DNA of 64,000 nucleotides from JADGGM01 sp025449955 (GCA_036554285.1 DATBNO010000059.1:1-64000); one strand, 5' to 3'; shown: positions 45,941 through 54,553, numbered from the stretch's first letter. The notes: generated by a model not told the origin, from the sequence alone. Translations and numbers: made by a program.

Positions 45941-46874
45941 GGGTGACCTCCAAGTGAATGCCGAGAGCGCCGGCTTGTCTCCGCAGCACGTTCCTCCCCC
46001 GACCCAAGTTCGTGCATCCCCCTCCCTCAGCACCCGACTTGCACGTATCGGGCGCGCGCTGCGCAGCGGCATTTTCTTCGTCATCTACTTCTGCTACCTG
46101 ACTCTCATCATGGGCCTTGGGCAGCGTGTGCTGCTATGGCCCGCCATGGTGCTTCTGCCGCGGCGTCGCCGGGCGATGGTGCGTGCCTGGCTCCGCTTTC
46201 ATGCGATTGCCACCGTACGAATGGCGCGCGTCTTTGCCGGCGTGCGCCTTACGACCACCGGATCACTGCCCGCCGAGAGTTGCATCGTGGTGATGAATCA
46301 CCAGTCGGTGCTCGACATCCCGCTCGGGCTCTCTCTCGTGACCGGTCCGTACCCGCTCATCCCGACCCGCGACCGATATCGCCGCGGCATTCCCGGCATC
46401 TCACCGCTCAGTCGTCTCGCGCGGTTCCCGTTCCTCTCGCAGGGGCGCACGCTGTCACGTGCCGAGTTGGCTTCTCTCACTGACGCCGCTACCCAAGTTG
46501 CACGCGGCGAGCAATCGCTGCTCATCTTTCCCGAAGGACATCGCACCGACGATGGCCGCATCGGCCGCTTCATGCGCAACGGTCTTCGGATCACGCTCGC
46601 GCGTGCGTCCCGGCCCGTCTATTGTGTAGTGGCTGACGGCATGTCACACGCCCGCACGTTTGCGGACGCATTCTTACGCTTTGCCGGCACCCACATTCGA
46701 GTCGTCGTGCTGGGACCGTACCCTCCACCGTCCGATGACACACACGTCGATGCGTTCATCGACATGCTTCACCAACGTATGACCGCGGAACTCGACGCCA
46801 TGCGTGCGGCGCGAGGGCCGTCGCCTGGTGATGCTCCTCCTTCACCATCGGTTCCATCTGCTCGCGCCGATTGA
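45939..46874 (+). CDS. plsC: 1-acylglycerol-3-phosphate acyltransferase (PlsC family)
   Basis: Acylates lysophosphatidate to phosphatidate. Signature blocks: VVMNHQSVLDIPLG (NHxxxxD), PTRDRYRRGIPGI, LLIFPEGHRTDDGRI (FPEG-R) and a final strand near RPVYCVVADG. One membrane helix at about residues 45-65. The start is uncertain: the ATG at 45939 overlaps the start codon of the divergent synthase gene on the other strand (shared CATG), and a GTG at 45954 is an alternative; neither has a good ribosome site. It leads a three-gene operon that ends with a CDP-alcohol phosphatidyltransferase. Confidence 0.85.
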   Translation: MGDLQVNAESAGLSPQHVPPPTQVRASPSLSTRLARIGRALRSGIFFVIYFCYLTLIMGLGQRVLLWPAMVLLPRRRRAMVRAWLRFHAIATVRMARVFAGVRLTTTGSLPAESCIVVMNHQSVLDIPLGLSLVTGPYPLIPTRDRYRRGIPGISPLSRLARFPFLSQGRTLSRAELASLTDAATQVARGEQSLLIFPEGHRTDDGRIGRFMRNGLRITLARASRPVYCVVADGMSHARTFADAFLRFAGTHIRVVVLGPYPPPSDDTHVDAFIDMLHQRMTAELDAMRAARGPSPGDAPPSPSVPSARAD

Positions 46875-47847
46875 TCCGGCGCGACGCGCCCGACTCGCAA
46901 CGGGGCTAGACAGTGCGCGATCCGCGCGCACCGACGAGCTTGCCGCGTTCCTCGCGAGCGCGTGTGGCGACACCACGGTCGCGCTCGTGCACTACGGGTC
47001 CCACGCCCAACACTCCGATGCTCGTCCCGAGAGCGCGCACGATTTCTTTGTCATCGTGGACCGCTATCGAGATGCCTACCGTTCACTCGCATCGCATGGC
47101 GTCGCGCGCTTCCGGCCGCGCGTGGCCACGACACTCAACCACGTGCTCGCGCCCAACGTCATTCGCCTCACCGTGCCCGGTGTCACGCCGGCGCTGGAAG
47201 CAAAGTGCGCCGTGTATTCCTGGTCCGATTTTCGCCTTGCTGCATCGGTCCACGCGAAGGATCACTTTGCGTTGGGCCGTCTATTTCAACACATGCAAAT
47301 CGCGTGGACGCGTGACCAGGGGAGCCGAGACCGCATTAGCGACGTACTGATCGGCGCGCGCATCGCGACGTTCGCGTGGGGCAGGTCATACTTACCCCAG
47401 CAATTCGATGTGGATGCGTACTGCCGGACACTACTCGAAACGTCTTTTGCTGCAGAGATTCGGCCCGAAGGGAATGAGCGCGTCGACATGTTGCTCGCCG
47501 CGCAACGCGAGACGTTGATTCCGGTGTATTCGGAAGTATTGGACCAACTTGTCCAGCAAAGGATACTTGCACGGAATGGTAAAGTCTACACCATGGTGGT
47601 GCCGGTTGGAAAGTGGGCCAAGTTCCGTGCCGCCATGTATTTCCGCCGTAGTAAACTTCGCGCGACGGTGCGTTGGCTCAAGTACATCTTATTGTACGAC
47701 GACTGGCTGGAGTACATCCTTAAGAAGATTGCGCGCCGGAGCGGGGTCTCGGTCGAGCTGACCGAGCGCGAGCGGCGCTGGCCACTCATTTTTCTGTGGC
47801 CGAAGGCCATTCGATACCTCAGATCTCGACCACAACGACGAAGCTGA
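46831..47847 (+). CDS. Tam41-like nucleotidyltransferase, probable CDP-DAG synthase
   Basis: About 338 residues, not matching CdsA (no membrane helices). VALVHYGSHAQHSD, then SAHDFFVIVDRYRDAYRSLA, resembles the nucleotidyltransferase core of mitochondrial Tam41 (a Y-G-S turn, then an acidic strand D-x-x-x-x-V-D), and AKCAVYSWSDFRLAASV followed by HFALGRLFQHMQIAW resembles the Tam41 block with a K-x-x-V-x-S-x-x-D and a G-R-L helix. Tam41 makes CDP-diacylglycerol from phosphatidate and CTP. The gene lies between a phosphatidate-forming acyltransferase and a CDP-alcohol phosphatidyltransferase, exactly where such an enzyme is needed. GC is lower than in neighbours. The frame begins at 46804 and overlaps plsC; ATG at 46831 is one choice. 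Confidence 0.65.
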   Translation: MLLLHHRFHLLAPIDPARRARLATGLDSARSARTDELAAFLASACGDTTVALVHYGSHAQHSDARPESAHDFFVIVDRYRDAYRSLASHGVARFRPRVATTLNHVLAPNVIRLTVPGVTPALEAKCAVYSWSDFRLAASVHAKDHFALGRLFQHMQIAWTRDQGSRDRISDVLIGARIATFAWGRSYLPQQFDVDAYCRTLLETSFAAEIRPEGNERVDMLLAAQRETLIPVYSEVLDQLVQQRILARNGKVYTMVVPVGKWAKFRAAMYFRRSKLRATVRWLKYILLYDDWLEYILKKIARRSGVSVELTERERRWPLIFLWPKAIRYLRSRPQRRS

Positions 47848-47848
47848 A

Positions 47849-48622
47849 ATGACGCCAACGACGTACGCTGCGCTGATACTCGCCGGAATGTTCGTATTGA
47901 CCATGCCTGTGTTCGCCGTGGTCTCCCGCAACCGCCCCGTGGATGCGGACGTGGCGCGGCGGCCCACCACCTTTCTGTTGGGCACGTGGGTGCGCGACTG
48001 GCTCATGTGGCTCATTTCGCCCGCCGAACGTGCGTTCGTGTCCTGGGGCGTGTCGCCGGACGTGTTCAACTACTTCGGCGGCCTCATGGGATTGGTGGCC
48101 GGCATTGCCTACGCCAAGGAATCGTTAGCACTCGGCGGTTGGTTGGTGCTGGTGGGCGGCGTGGCGGACATCATCGACGGCCGGATCGCCCGCGCGCGCC
48201 GGGTGGCGTCGGACTACGGCGAGTTCCTGGACTCGATGCTCGACCGGTTCGCCGAGATGTTCGCGTTCATCGGTCTGGCCGTGTACTTCGAGGCCGTCCC
48301 GCTGGCGATGACGGCGACGATCCTTGCGTTAGGCGGGTCGTTGATGGTGAGCTACGCGCGCGCCAAGGGCGAGGGCGTGCGGGTCGACTGCCGCGGCGGC
48401 GTGATGCAGCGCGCCGAGCGCCTGGTGTTGTTGGGCCTGGCGTCGATCGTCGACAGCCCGCTCACGCGCGCGCTCCACTGGCACAATGGCGCGATTTTGC
48501 TCACGGTGATCGTGCTGATCGGCGCCGGCTCGATCGGGACGGCGGTGTATCGCACAGTCTTCGTCGCGCGCGAGCTGAGACGGCGCGAGCGGGAGACGGG
48601 GGAAGGCAAACACATAGTATAA
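47849..48622 (+). CDS. CDP-alcohol phosphatidyltransferase
   Basis: Integral membrane enzyme that swaps the CMP of a CDP-lipid for an alcohol head group. The full motif D-x2-D-G-x2-A-R-x8-G-x3-D-x3-D is present (DIIDGRIARARRVASDYGEF then LDSMLD). About six helices. Head group (inositol phosphate, glycerol phosphate or other) cannot be told from the motif. It starts one base after the Tam41-like gene, so the two are surely co-translated. The last residues lead into a palindromic repeat element. Confidence 0.9.
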   Translation: MTPTTYAALILAGMFVLTMPVFAVVSRNRPVDADVARRPTTFLLGTWVRDWLMWLISPAERAFVSWGVSPDVFNYFGGLMGLVAGIAYAKESLALGGWLVLVGGVADIIDGRIARARRVASDYGEFLDSMLDRFAEMFAFIGLAVYFEAVPLAMTATILALGGSLMVSYARAKGEGVRVDCRGGVMQRAERLVLLGLASIVDSPLTRALHWHNGAILLTVIVLIGAGSIGTAVYRTVFVARELRRRERETGEGKHIV

Positions 48623-48776
48623 GGGAAGCGCGCGCGTGCGCGCGCTTGGGGACAAGGGAACGGGGAACGGGGCGGCGCGTGTCATCGTCTTCCTAACGGA
48701 AGGCGGCGGTGGCGGCGGGGTCCCTGTTCCCCGTTCCCTTGTCCCCAAGCGCGCCTACCGGCGCGTGCTTCCCCTC
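48623..48776. repeat. GC-rich palindromic element, copy 4, with 27-bp inverted arms
   Basis: Arms 48642-48668 and 48726-48752 are exact 27-base reverse complements, separated by 57 bases that themselves contain GGCGG repeats and TTCCTAACGGAA. Outside each arm is a GC hairpin bordered by GGGAAGCG / CGTGCTTCCC. It lies between two convergent genes, can fold into a long stem that would stop transcription from both sides, and encodes the last residues of aconitase. Confidence 0.85.
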
Positions 48777-51514
48777 TTGTTCGCCAACGACCTCAACACA
48801 TACGGCAAGATTCCCCCGTTCTTATAGTATGTCGCTTCTTCCGGCGTATCGATGCGCGAGCGCACGGGGAAGGACTTGGGTGCGCCGTTAGGCGCGGTCG
48901 CCCGCACGGTGAGCAGCGCGCGCGGGGCGAGCGCGTTGGACAGGCCGTCGATGTCGAAGGCCTCGAAGCCCGTGAGGCCCAACGATTGGCGCGTGGCGCC
49001 ATCCACGAACTCGAGCGGGATCACGCCCATGCCGACGAGATTCGACCGGTGGATGCGCTCGAACGATTCGGCGATCACCGCCCGCACGCCCAGGAGCAGC
49101 GTGCCTTTGGCGGCCCAGTCGCGTGACGAGCCGGTGCCGTACTCTTTCCCGGCGATGACCACGAGCGGCGTGCCCTTGGCGCGGAACGCCACCGACGCGT
49201 CGTAGATCGTCACCGGATTCGCGCCGGCGTCGAGCGCGGTCCACCCGCCTTCGGTGCCCGGCGCGAGCTCGTTACGGAGACGGATGTTGGCGAACGTGCC
49301 GCGCATCATCACTTCGTGATTGCCGCGGCGGGCGCCGTACGAGTTGAAGTCGGACGCTTTCACGCCGTGCGCGATCAGCCATTGTCCGGCCGGACTCTTG
49401 GCCGGAATCGACCCGGCGGGCGAAATGTGGTCGGTGGTGATCGAGTCGCCGAGCATCGCCAGCACGCGCGCGCCGGCGATCGGCCTAACGGGCGGCGCGT
49501 CCAGCGTCATGTCCTGGAAGAACGGCGGGTTCTTCACGTAGGTGGAATCGTCCGACCACGCGTAGAGGTCGCCCGTCGGCACCGGCAGCGCCTTCCACCG
49601 GTCGTCGCCGTCGAACACGTTGGCGTATTCCTTGGTGAACATCTCGCTCTTGACCGACGACAGGATCGTGTCCTGCACCTCCGTGGACGACGGCCAGATG
49701 TCGCGCAGGAACACCGGGCCGTCGGTCCCTAAGCCTAACGGCTCGGTGGCGAGGTCGATGTCCATACGGCCGGCGAGCGCGTACGCCACCACCAGCGGCG
49801 GCGAGCCGAGGTAGTTGAACCGCGTGAGCGCGTTCACACGCCCCTCGAAGTTGCGGTTGCCGGACAGCACTGCCGCCACCACGAGCTTGTGCTCCTCGAC
49901 CGCGTCCCCGATCTCCTGCGGCAGCGGACCCGAGTTGCCGATGCACGTCGTGCACCCGTATCCGGCCAGGTAGAAGCCGAGGGTTTCGAGCGGCGTCATG
50001 AGTCCGGACTTCTCGTAGTAGTCCGACACCACCTTGGAGCCCGGCGCCAGGCTCGTCTTGACCCACGGCTTCACCGTTAGGCCCTTCTCCACCGCCTTCT
50101 TGGCGAGGAGGCCGGCGCCGATCATCACCGACGGGTTGGACGTGTTGGTGCAGCTGGTAATGGCGGCGATCACGACCGACCCGTGGTTGATCGTGAACGT
50201 CTGCCCGCGCATGCGCACGCTGACGCCGGTCGCGGCGCCCGTCGCGGCCGGTGCGGCGACGCCGCCCCCCGCCGCGCCCCCCGCGCTGCCTAACCGCTCG
50301 AGCTCGCCCTGGAGCGCCTCGGCGAACATCGCCTTCGCCTTGGTGAGCGGCACGCGATCCTGCGGACGCTTGGGGCCGGCGAGCGACGGCTCGACCGTCG
50401 CCAAGTCCAACTCGATCGTGTCGCTGAACACCGGATCCAGCGACGCGTCCGTGCGGAACATGCCTTGTTCCTTGCAATACGCCTCGACCAGCTTGGCCTG
50501 CTGCTCGCCGCGTCCCGTGAAGCGCAGGTATCGCAGCGTTTCCTCGTCGACGGGGAAGAACCCGATCGTCGCGCCGTATTCGGGCGCCATGTTGCCGATC
50601 GTCGCGCGGTCGGCGAGCGACAGCGATGACAGGCCGGCGCCGTAGAACTCGACGAACTTGCCGACGACTTTCTTCTTGCGGAGCATCTGCGTGACCACGA
50701 GCACGAGGTCGGTGGCCGTCGAGCCGGCCGGCAACCGGCCGTGCAATTTGAAGCCGACCACTTCCGGCACCAGCATCGAGAGCGGCTGGCCTAACATTGC
50801 CGCCTCGGCTTCGATGCCGCCGACGCCCCAGCCCACGACGCCTAACCCGTTGATCATCGTGGTGTGCGAGTCGGTGCCGACTAACGAATCGGGGTACGCG
50901 GCCCGTCCGCCGTCCTGCTCGGCGCTGAACACCGAACGGCCCAGGTACTCGAGGTTCACCTGGTGGCAGATGCCCGTGCCCGGCGGGACGACGCTGAAGT
51001 TGCGGAACGCGCGCTGCCCCCAACGCAGGAACGCGTACCGCTCGTTGTTACGCTCGAACTCCTTCGTGGTGTTGATGAGGAGTGCCGCTTCGGTGCCGTA
51101 CTCATCGACTTGCACCGAGTGATCGATGACGAGGTCGGCCGGCTGCAGCGGATTGATCTGCGTGGGATCGCCGCCCAATCGGGCGATCGCGTCACGCATC
51201 GCGGCCAGGTCGACCACGGCCGGGACGCCGGTGAAGTCCTGCAACAACACGCGTGCGGGGCGGAAGGCGATCTCCTGCTCGCGCGCGGCTTTCACGTCCC
51301 ATGCGGCGAGCGCGGCGATGTCGTCGCGCTTGACGAAGGCGCCGTCTTCGTTGCGCAGCAAGTTCTCGAGCAACACGCGGAGCGAAATCGGGAGTCGATC
51401 GATGCGCGCGCCGGGAAGCGAGGTGAGCTGCGAAGCGTCGAGGCGGGAGATGCTGTAGGCGGTGCCGCCGACGTTCAACGTCGAGCGGCTCCCGAACGAA
51501 TCGAGAGAGGACAT
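48755..51514 (-). CDS. acnA: aconitate hydratase A
   Basis: TCA-cycle enzyme converting citrate to isocitrate through a 4Fe-4S cluster. Cluster cysteines are in AAITSCTNTSNPSVMIGAGL and YGCTTCIGNSG; substrate residues in LVGTDSHTTMINGLGVVGWG and GKEYGTGSSRDWAAKG. ATG at 51514 gives 919 residues; the frame opens 32 codons earlier without support. A Gly/Ala-rich insert (about residues 440-465) joins two conserved blocks. The usual C-terminus ends at GILPYVLR; here LANKRGSTRR follows, encoded by the palindromic element downstream. Confidence 0.95.
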   Translation of the reverse strand: MSSLDSFGSRSTLNVGGTAYSISRLDASQLTSLPGARIDRLPISLRVLLENLLRNEDGAFVKRDDIAALAAWDVKAAREQEIAFRPARVLLQDFTGVPAVVDLAAMRDAIARLGGDPTQINPLQPADLVIDHSVQVDEYGTEAALLINTTKEFERNNERYAFLRWGQRAFRNFSVVPPGTGICHQVNLEYLGRSVFSAEQDGGRAAYPDSLVGTDSHTTMINGLGVVGWGVGGIEAEAAMLGQPLSMLVPEVVGFKLHGRLPAGSTATDLVLVVTQMLRKKKVVGKFVEFYGAGLSSLSLADRATIGNMAPEYGATIGFFPVDEETLRYLRFTGRGEQQAKLVEAYCKEQGMFRTDASLDPVFSDTIELDLATVEPSLAGPKRPQDRVPLTKAKAMFAEALQGELERLGSAGGAAGGGVAAPAATGAATGVSVRMRGQTFTINHGSVVIAAITSCTNTSNPSVMIGAGLLAKKAVEKGLTVKPWVKTSLAPGSKVVSDYYEKSGLMTPLETLGFYLAGYGCTTCIGNSGPLPQEIGDAVEEHKLVVAAVLSGNRNFEGRVNALTRFNYLGSPPLVVAYALAGRMDIDLATEPLGLGTDGPVFLRDIWPSSTEVQDTILSSVKSEMFTKEYANVFDGDDRWKALPVPTGDLYAWSDDSTYVKNPPFFQDMTLDAPPVRPIAGARVLAMLGDSITTDHISPAGSIPAKSPAGQWLIAHGVKASDFNSYGARRGNHEVMMRGTFANIRLRNELAPGTEGGWTALDAGANPVTIYDASVAFRAKGTPLVVIAGKEYGTGSSRDWAAKGTLLLGVRAVIAESFERIHRSNLVGMGVIPLEFVDGATRQSLGLTGFEAFDIDGLSNALAPRALLTVRATAPNGAPKSFPVRSRIDTPEEATYYKNGGILPYVLRSLANKRGSTRR

Positions 51515-51634
51515 GTGCACTCGCGATCGGTGCGCACCGCAGTCGAGCGGGCGCCGTGAAGACCAGAGCCACTGCCGCCGCATCACCGCGCGGCGACAGG
51601 CTGCTGACAATCTACACGGACTGCACGATGCCGG

Positions 51635-52045
51635 TCATGCGTCGCCGGAGAACGTGTAACACCACGCCTCACCGTCCAACACGATCTCGCCCGTCTGCCG
51701 CCGGACGACGATCCGCAGCTGCGTGACGGGTTTGGTCGCGTGCACACTCATCACCTCGGCGTCCGCGGTGACGGTGTCGCCGATGAAGACGGGCGCGGTG
51801 AACTTCCAGTTCTGGCTGAGGAATACGGTGCCCGGTCCCGGCATGTCCATGGCGACGAGCGCGTGCAGCACGCCCGTGGTCAAGCCGCCTTGCGCGACCA
51901 AGCGCCCGAAGCGAGTGCGCGCCGCGAAGGCCTCGTCGAAGTGCAGCGGATTGTAGTCGCCGGTGAGCTCGGCGAATGCGCGGACTTGGTCGGGTCCGAT
52001 GGTGAGCGAGCGGGTGGCGCGTTGGCCGACGGAAACGGAGAGCAT
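51635..52045 (-). CDS. MaoC-family (R)-enoyl-CoA hydratase-like protein
   Basis: Hot-dog-fold hydratase. The catalytic Asp-His pair lies in LTGDYNPLHFDEAFAARTRF, followed by GRLVAQGGLTTG. 136 residues, a single-domain form like PhaJ. It would hydrate trans-2-enoyl-CoA in fatty-acid breakdown or PHA supply. Its start is about 10 bases from a palindromic element. Confidence 0.88.
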   Translation of the reverse strand: MLSVSVGQRATRSLTIGPDQVRAFAELTGDYNPLHFDEAFAARTRFGRLVAQGGLTTGVLHALVAMDMPGPGTVFLSQNWKFTAPVFIGDTVTADAEVMSVHATKPVTQLRIVVRRQTGEIVLDGEAWCYTFSGDA

Positions 52046-52050
52046 AGAGA

Positions 52051-52205
52051 GGGAAGCGCGCTTGCGCGCGCTCAGGAAGCGCTGCGCTTGGGGAAAAGGG
52101 AAAAGATCCCAATTGTCTCGCTGAAGATGGTTCCGTTCCCCCAGGCGGCGCCAGCCGCCGCTTCCCTTATCGAATGTCCCTCAGCGCGACGGCGCGCGCT
52201 TCCCC
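52051..52205. repeat. GC-rich palindromic element, copy 5
   Basis: Units GGGAAGCGCGCTTGCGCGCG, GGAAGCGCTGCGCTTGGGGA, then GGCGGCGCCAGCCGCCGCTT and GCGCGACGGCGCGCGCTTCC. The third is nearly identical to 9069-9090. It fills the gap between the MaoC and methionine aminopeptidase genes. Confidence 0.75.
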
Positions 52206-52206
52206 G

Positions 52207-52947
52207 CTACACGGTTACCACCAACGGCGCACCATGCCCGATCACGATGGTGTGCTCGTGGTGGACGGCGAGCGCACCGTCGCGGGTGCGCAGCGTCCAT
52301 CCGTCGCGATCTTGGACGGGGCGCGTGGGGCGCGGCGTGACCATCGGTTCGAGGGCGATCACGAGGCCCGGTGTGAGCACGCCGTGCGTGTCGGGATCGG
52401 ACCAGTTAGGCACGGCCGGGCTCTCGTGAATGCGGCGGCCGACGCCGTGGCCGGTGAGCTCGCGCACGACGGCGAAGCCGTGGCGCCGCACTTCGCGCTC
52501 GACCGCGCCGCCCAACTCGGTGAGGCGCGTCCCGGCGCGGGCGGTGCGAAGTGCGGCGTTGAACGCCTGCCGTGCACAGCGTTGCAATTCGCGCGCAGGC
52601 GCCGCCGCCGGCGGCACGATCACCGTGACGGCGGAGTCGGCAATGTATCCATCGAGCTCGAGCGTCACGTCCAACTTCACGACGTCGCCGCCCGTGAGGA
52701 CGCGCGGGCCGGGAATGCCGTGCACGATCTCATCGTTCACGCTGATGCACGTGAAGCCCGGGAAGTCGTACGCGAGCTGCGGCGCCGAGCGCGCGCCCTG
52801 GGCGCGCGCGAAGCGTGCAGCGATGTCGTCGAGTGCGCCGGTGGTGACACCGGGCCGCACGGCGGCGCGCATGGTCTCGAGCGTGCGCGCGACGAGATGT
52901 CCGGCGCGCTGGAGACCGGCGAGGTCAGTGGCGGATTGGATGGTCAC
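52207..52947 (-). CDS. map: methionine aminopeptidase, type I
   Basis: Removes the initiator methionine. Metal ligands of the pita-bread fold are visible: DVTLELDGYIADSAVT-type Asp pair in VVKLDVTLELDGYIADSA, His in ELTGHGVGRRIHESPAVPNW, Glu in LVIALEPMVT and Glu in VHHEHTIVI. FPGFTCISVNDEIVHGIPG is the standard block before the metals. 246 residues with no N-terminal zinc finger. The start lies eight bases from a small palindromic repeat that separates it from the short basic gene upstream. Confidence 0.93.
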   Translation of the reverse strand: MTIQSATDLAGLQRAGHLVARTLETMRAAVRPGVTTGALDDIAARFARAQGARSAPQLAYDFPGFTCISVNDEIVHGIPGPRVLTGGDVVKLDVTLELDGYIADSAVTVIVPPAAAPARELQRCARQAFNAALRTARAGTRLTELGGAVEREVRRHGFAVVRELTGHGVGRRIHESPAVPNWSDPDTHGVLTPGLVIALEPMVTPRPTRPVQDRDGWTLRTRDGALAVHHEHTIVIGHGAPLVVTV

Positions 52948-52954
52948 AAGATAA

Positions 52955-52980
52955 GGGAAGCGCGCGCCCGCGCGCGCTTA
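52955..52980. repeat. GC-rich palindromic element, copy 6 (single hairpin)
   Basis: GGGAAGCGCGCGCCCGCGCG followed by CGCTTA: one hairpin with the same GGGAAGCG / CGCTT borders. Its last three bases are the stop codon of the 49-residue basic protein. Confidence 0.65.
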
Positions 52981-53127
52981 CCCGCGCTTGAAGTACTGCA
53001 CCGCCCGCTCGTGGCGCTCGGCCGCGGCGCGCGACTTGAACGTGCCCAGGTTGCGGCGTTTGCCGGTGCTCGGATTTTTCTTGCGCGAGTAGAGACGATA
53101 CTCGCCGGATTTGAGTTTGCGAATCAT
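52978..53127 (-). CDS. small conserved basic protein (49 aa)
   Basis: MIRKLKSGEYRLYSRKKNPS, then TGKRRNLGTFKSRAAAERHE and RAVQYFKRG. It is very basic, with an S-G-x-Y-R-L-Y-S-R-K-K-x-P core. Proteins of this type and size occur widely as conserved hypotheticals; an RNA- or DNA-binding role is likely from the charge. ATG at 53127 with GGAGG six bases upstream; its first base is the last base of the lspA stop. The reading frame upstream is a shadow inside lspA. Confidence 0.82.
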   Translation of the reverse strand: MIRKLKSGEYRLYSRKKNPSTGKRRNLGTFKSRAAAERHERAVQYFKRG

Positions 53128-53687
53128 CACGTCCTCCCGGCCGCGCGGGTCTTGTCGTGGTGCCAGAGCACGATCGCGAGGAGGATCGCGCCCACCGAGA
53201 CGCCCGCATCGGCCACGTTGAAGGTCCAGAAATGCCAGGTGCCGAACCGGACGTCGATGAAGTCCACGACGCCGCGCGCCGACCGCAAGCGGTCGATGAG
53301 GTTGCCTAACGCGCCACCGGACACCAGGCCCAACGCGGTCGCGAGCCACACGTCCGACGCGGCGGCGCGCCGGTACATGCCGTACAGCACCACCAACGCG
53401 ATCAGCACCACCGCCACCAGCACGCCGCGCGCCGCGAGCCCGCGGCCGACTTCAATTCCAAATGCCGTGCCCGGATTGTACGTGAGCGTCAACTGCACGA
53501 TGGTGCCGAGCAGCGGATGCGCGATGTGCGCGGGCTCGAGGTACGACACAGCCAACGATTTCGTGACGAAGTCGGCGGCGACCACGAACACGGCGAGCGG
53601 CCAGTACGCGAGCGCCTTGCGCGACATGCCGGACGCGGGCGCGCCGTCTCCCACAGGCGCCGCTCCTAACGAATGGTCCGCGCTCAC
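53127..53687 (-). CDS. lspA: prolipoprotein signal peptidase II
   Basis: Membrane aspartyl protease that cuts lipoprotein signal peptides. Four helices; catalytic aspartates in GGALGNLIDRL and FNVADAGVSVG; also VQLTLTYNPGTAFG. GTG at 53687 overlaps the upstream gene's stop in GTGA; an internal Met at 53627 (MSRKALAYW) is an alternative nearer the first helix. Product about 186 residues. Confidence 0.92.
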   Translation of the reverse strand: MSADHSLGAAPVGDGAPASGMSRKALAYWPLAVFVVAADFVTKSLAVSYLEPAHIAHPLLGTIVQLTLTYNPGTAFGIEVGRGLAARGVLVAVVLIALVVLYGMYRRAAASDVWLATALGLVSGGALGNLIDRLRSARGVVDFIDVRFGTWHFWTFNVADAGVSVGAILLAIVLWHHDKTRAAGRT

Positions 53688-54436
53688 GCGAGGCCGATGT
53701 AATGGCACCCGCCTTCCTCGGCGCGGGTCACACCGAAGATCCCCGACGGGACGAGCGTCACTCCCGGCACGAGCGAGCGTTTGAGCTCGGCCATGACAGT
53801 GTCCATGGGCTGCTTGGTCTTGTCCGCGAGCATCCCGGCCGCTGCGCCGAGCGCCAGGTTGCAGCAGAGCACGATCGCGCCGCGCGCAATGAGGGTATCG
53901 AGCGACGCCGTCGGGTCCGTCAGCGCATATGCGTCGTTGGGCTTGACGCCGACGAACGGGTTTCGCTTTGCGTTCTTGCCCGTGGTCGGATCCTTGAGCT
54001 TGGTCCGATCGGCGAGGTAGTCGTAGCGCGCCCAGGTATCGTTGCCGAGCACGATCGGGATTCCTTTGTGGCGGACGACGATCACGACGTTGATGTCTTT
54101 GTCGGTCGTGCCGTACACCTCGTGAAAGCCATCGAGGTACAGCCCCGCTTTGTTGAGCGCCTCACCGTCGGCAACGGCGGGCGAGTCGAACACCTGACGG
54201 TGCGTCGCGGTCAGCTTGTCGGCCCACGAGAGATCCCATGGACCGCGCGGCGCCGGCGTCGTATCGGCGCGTGCGCGCGCATCCGCGAGACCGTTGGGCA
54301 ATTGGCTCGCGGCGGCACGCGACGGGCGGGCGAGACCGCCCGCGGTCAACGCGACGGCGGCCGTCGCCAGTTGGGCGAGGAAGCCGCGGCGCGGCGCCGT
54401 GGGTGGTACGTCGACTGGCTCGCGAGGGTGTGGCAT
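53684..54436 (-). CDS. Tat-exported protein of unknown function
   Basis: ATG at 54436. A twin-arginine signal (APRRGFLAQLATAAVALTAG) is followed by about 215 residues without a recognised enzyme motif: RQVFDSPAVADGEALNKAGL, INVVIVVRHKGIPIVLGNDT, AIVLCCNLALGAAAGMLAD. The alternating strand pattern and CCNLALG loop suggest a DsrE-like or similar alpha/beta fold, but this is weak. Export by Tat suggests a folded or cofactor-bearing protein. Coupled to lspA by a 4-base overlap. Confidence 0.7.
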   Translation of the reverse strand: MPHPREPVDVPPTAPRRGFLAQLATAAVALTAGGLARPSRAAASQLPNGLADARARADTTPAPRGPWDLSWADKLTATHRQVFDSPAVADGEALNKAGLYLDGFHEVYGTTDKDINVVIVVRHKGIPIVLGNDTWARYDYLADRTKLKDPTTGKNAKRNPFVGVKPNDAYALTDPTASLDTLIARGAIVLCCNLALGAAAGMLADKTKQPMDTVMAELKRSLVPGVTLVPSGIFGVTRAEEGGCHYIGLA

Positions 54437-54502
54437 GGTCTCGTTCCGAGTAAAGGAATCCGAACGCGCGGCTGACACAGAAATACTAGGCGGAACGCGA
54501 AA

Positions 54503-54553
54503 GGGGGAAGAGTACAGGAGCAACGTGGTGCGTTGCGCCTGTTCTCTTCCCCC
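54503..54553. terminator. 23-bp hairpin (two mismatches)
   Basis: Arms 54503-54525 and 54531-54553 pair over 23 positions with two mismatches, closing a TGGTG loop. On the minus strand it follows the stop of the 58-residue gene by about 25 bases and is followed by a short T run, so it is probably that gene's terminator. It also separates it from the Tat-signal gene. Confidence 0.75.
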
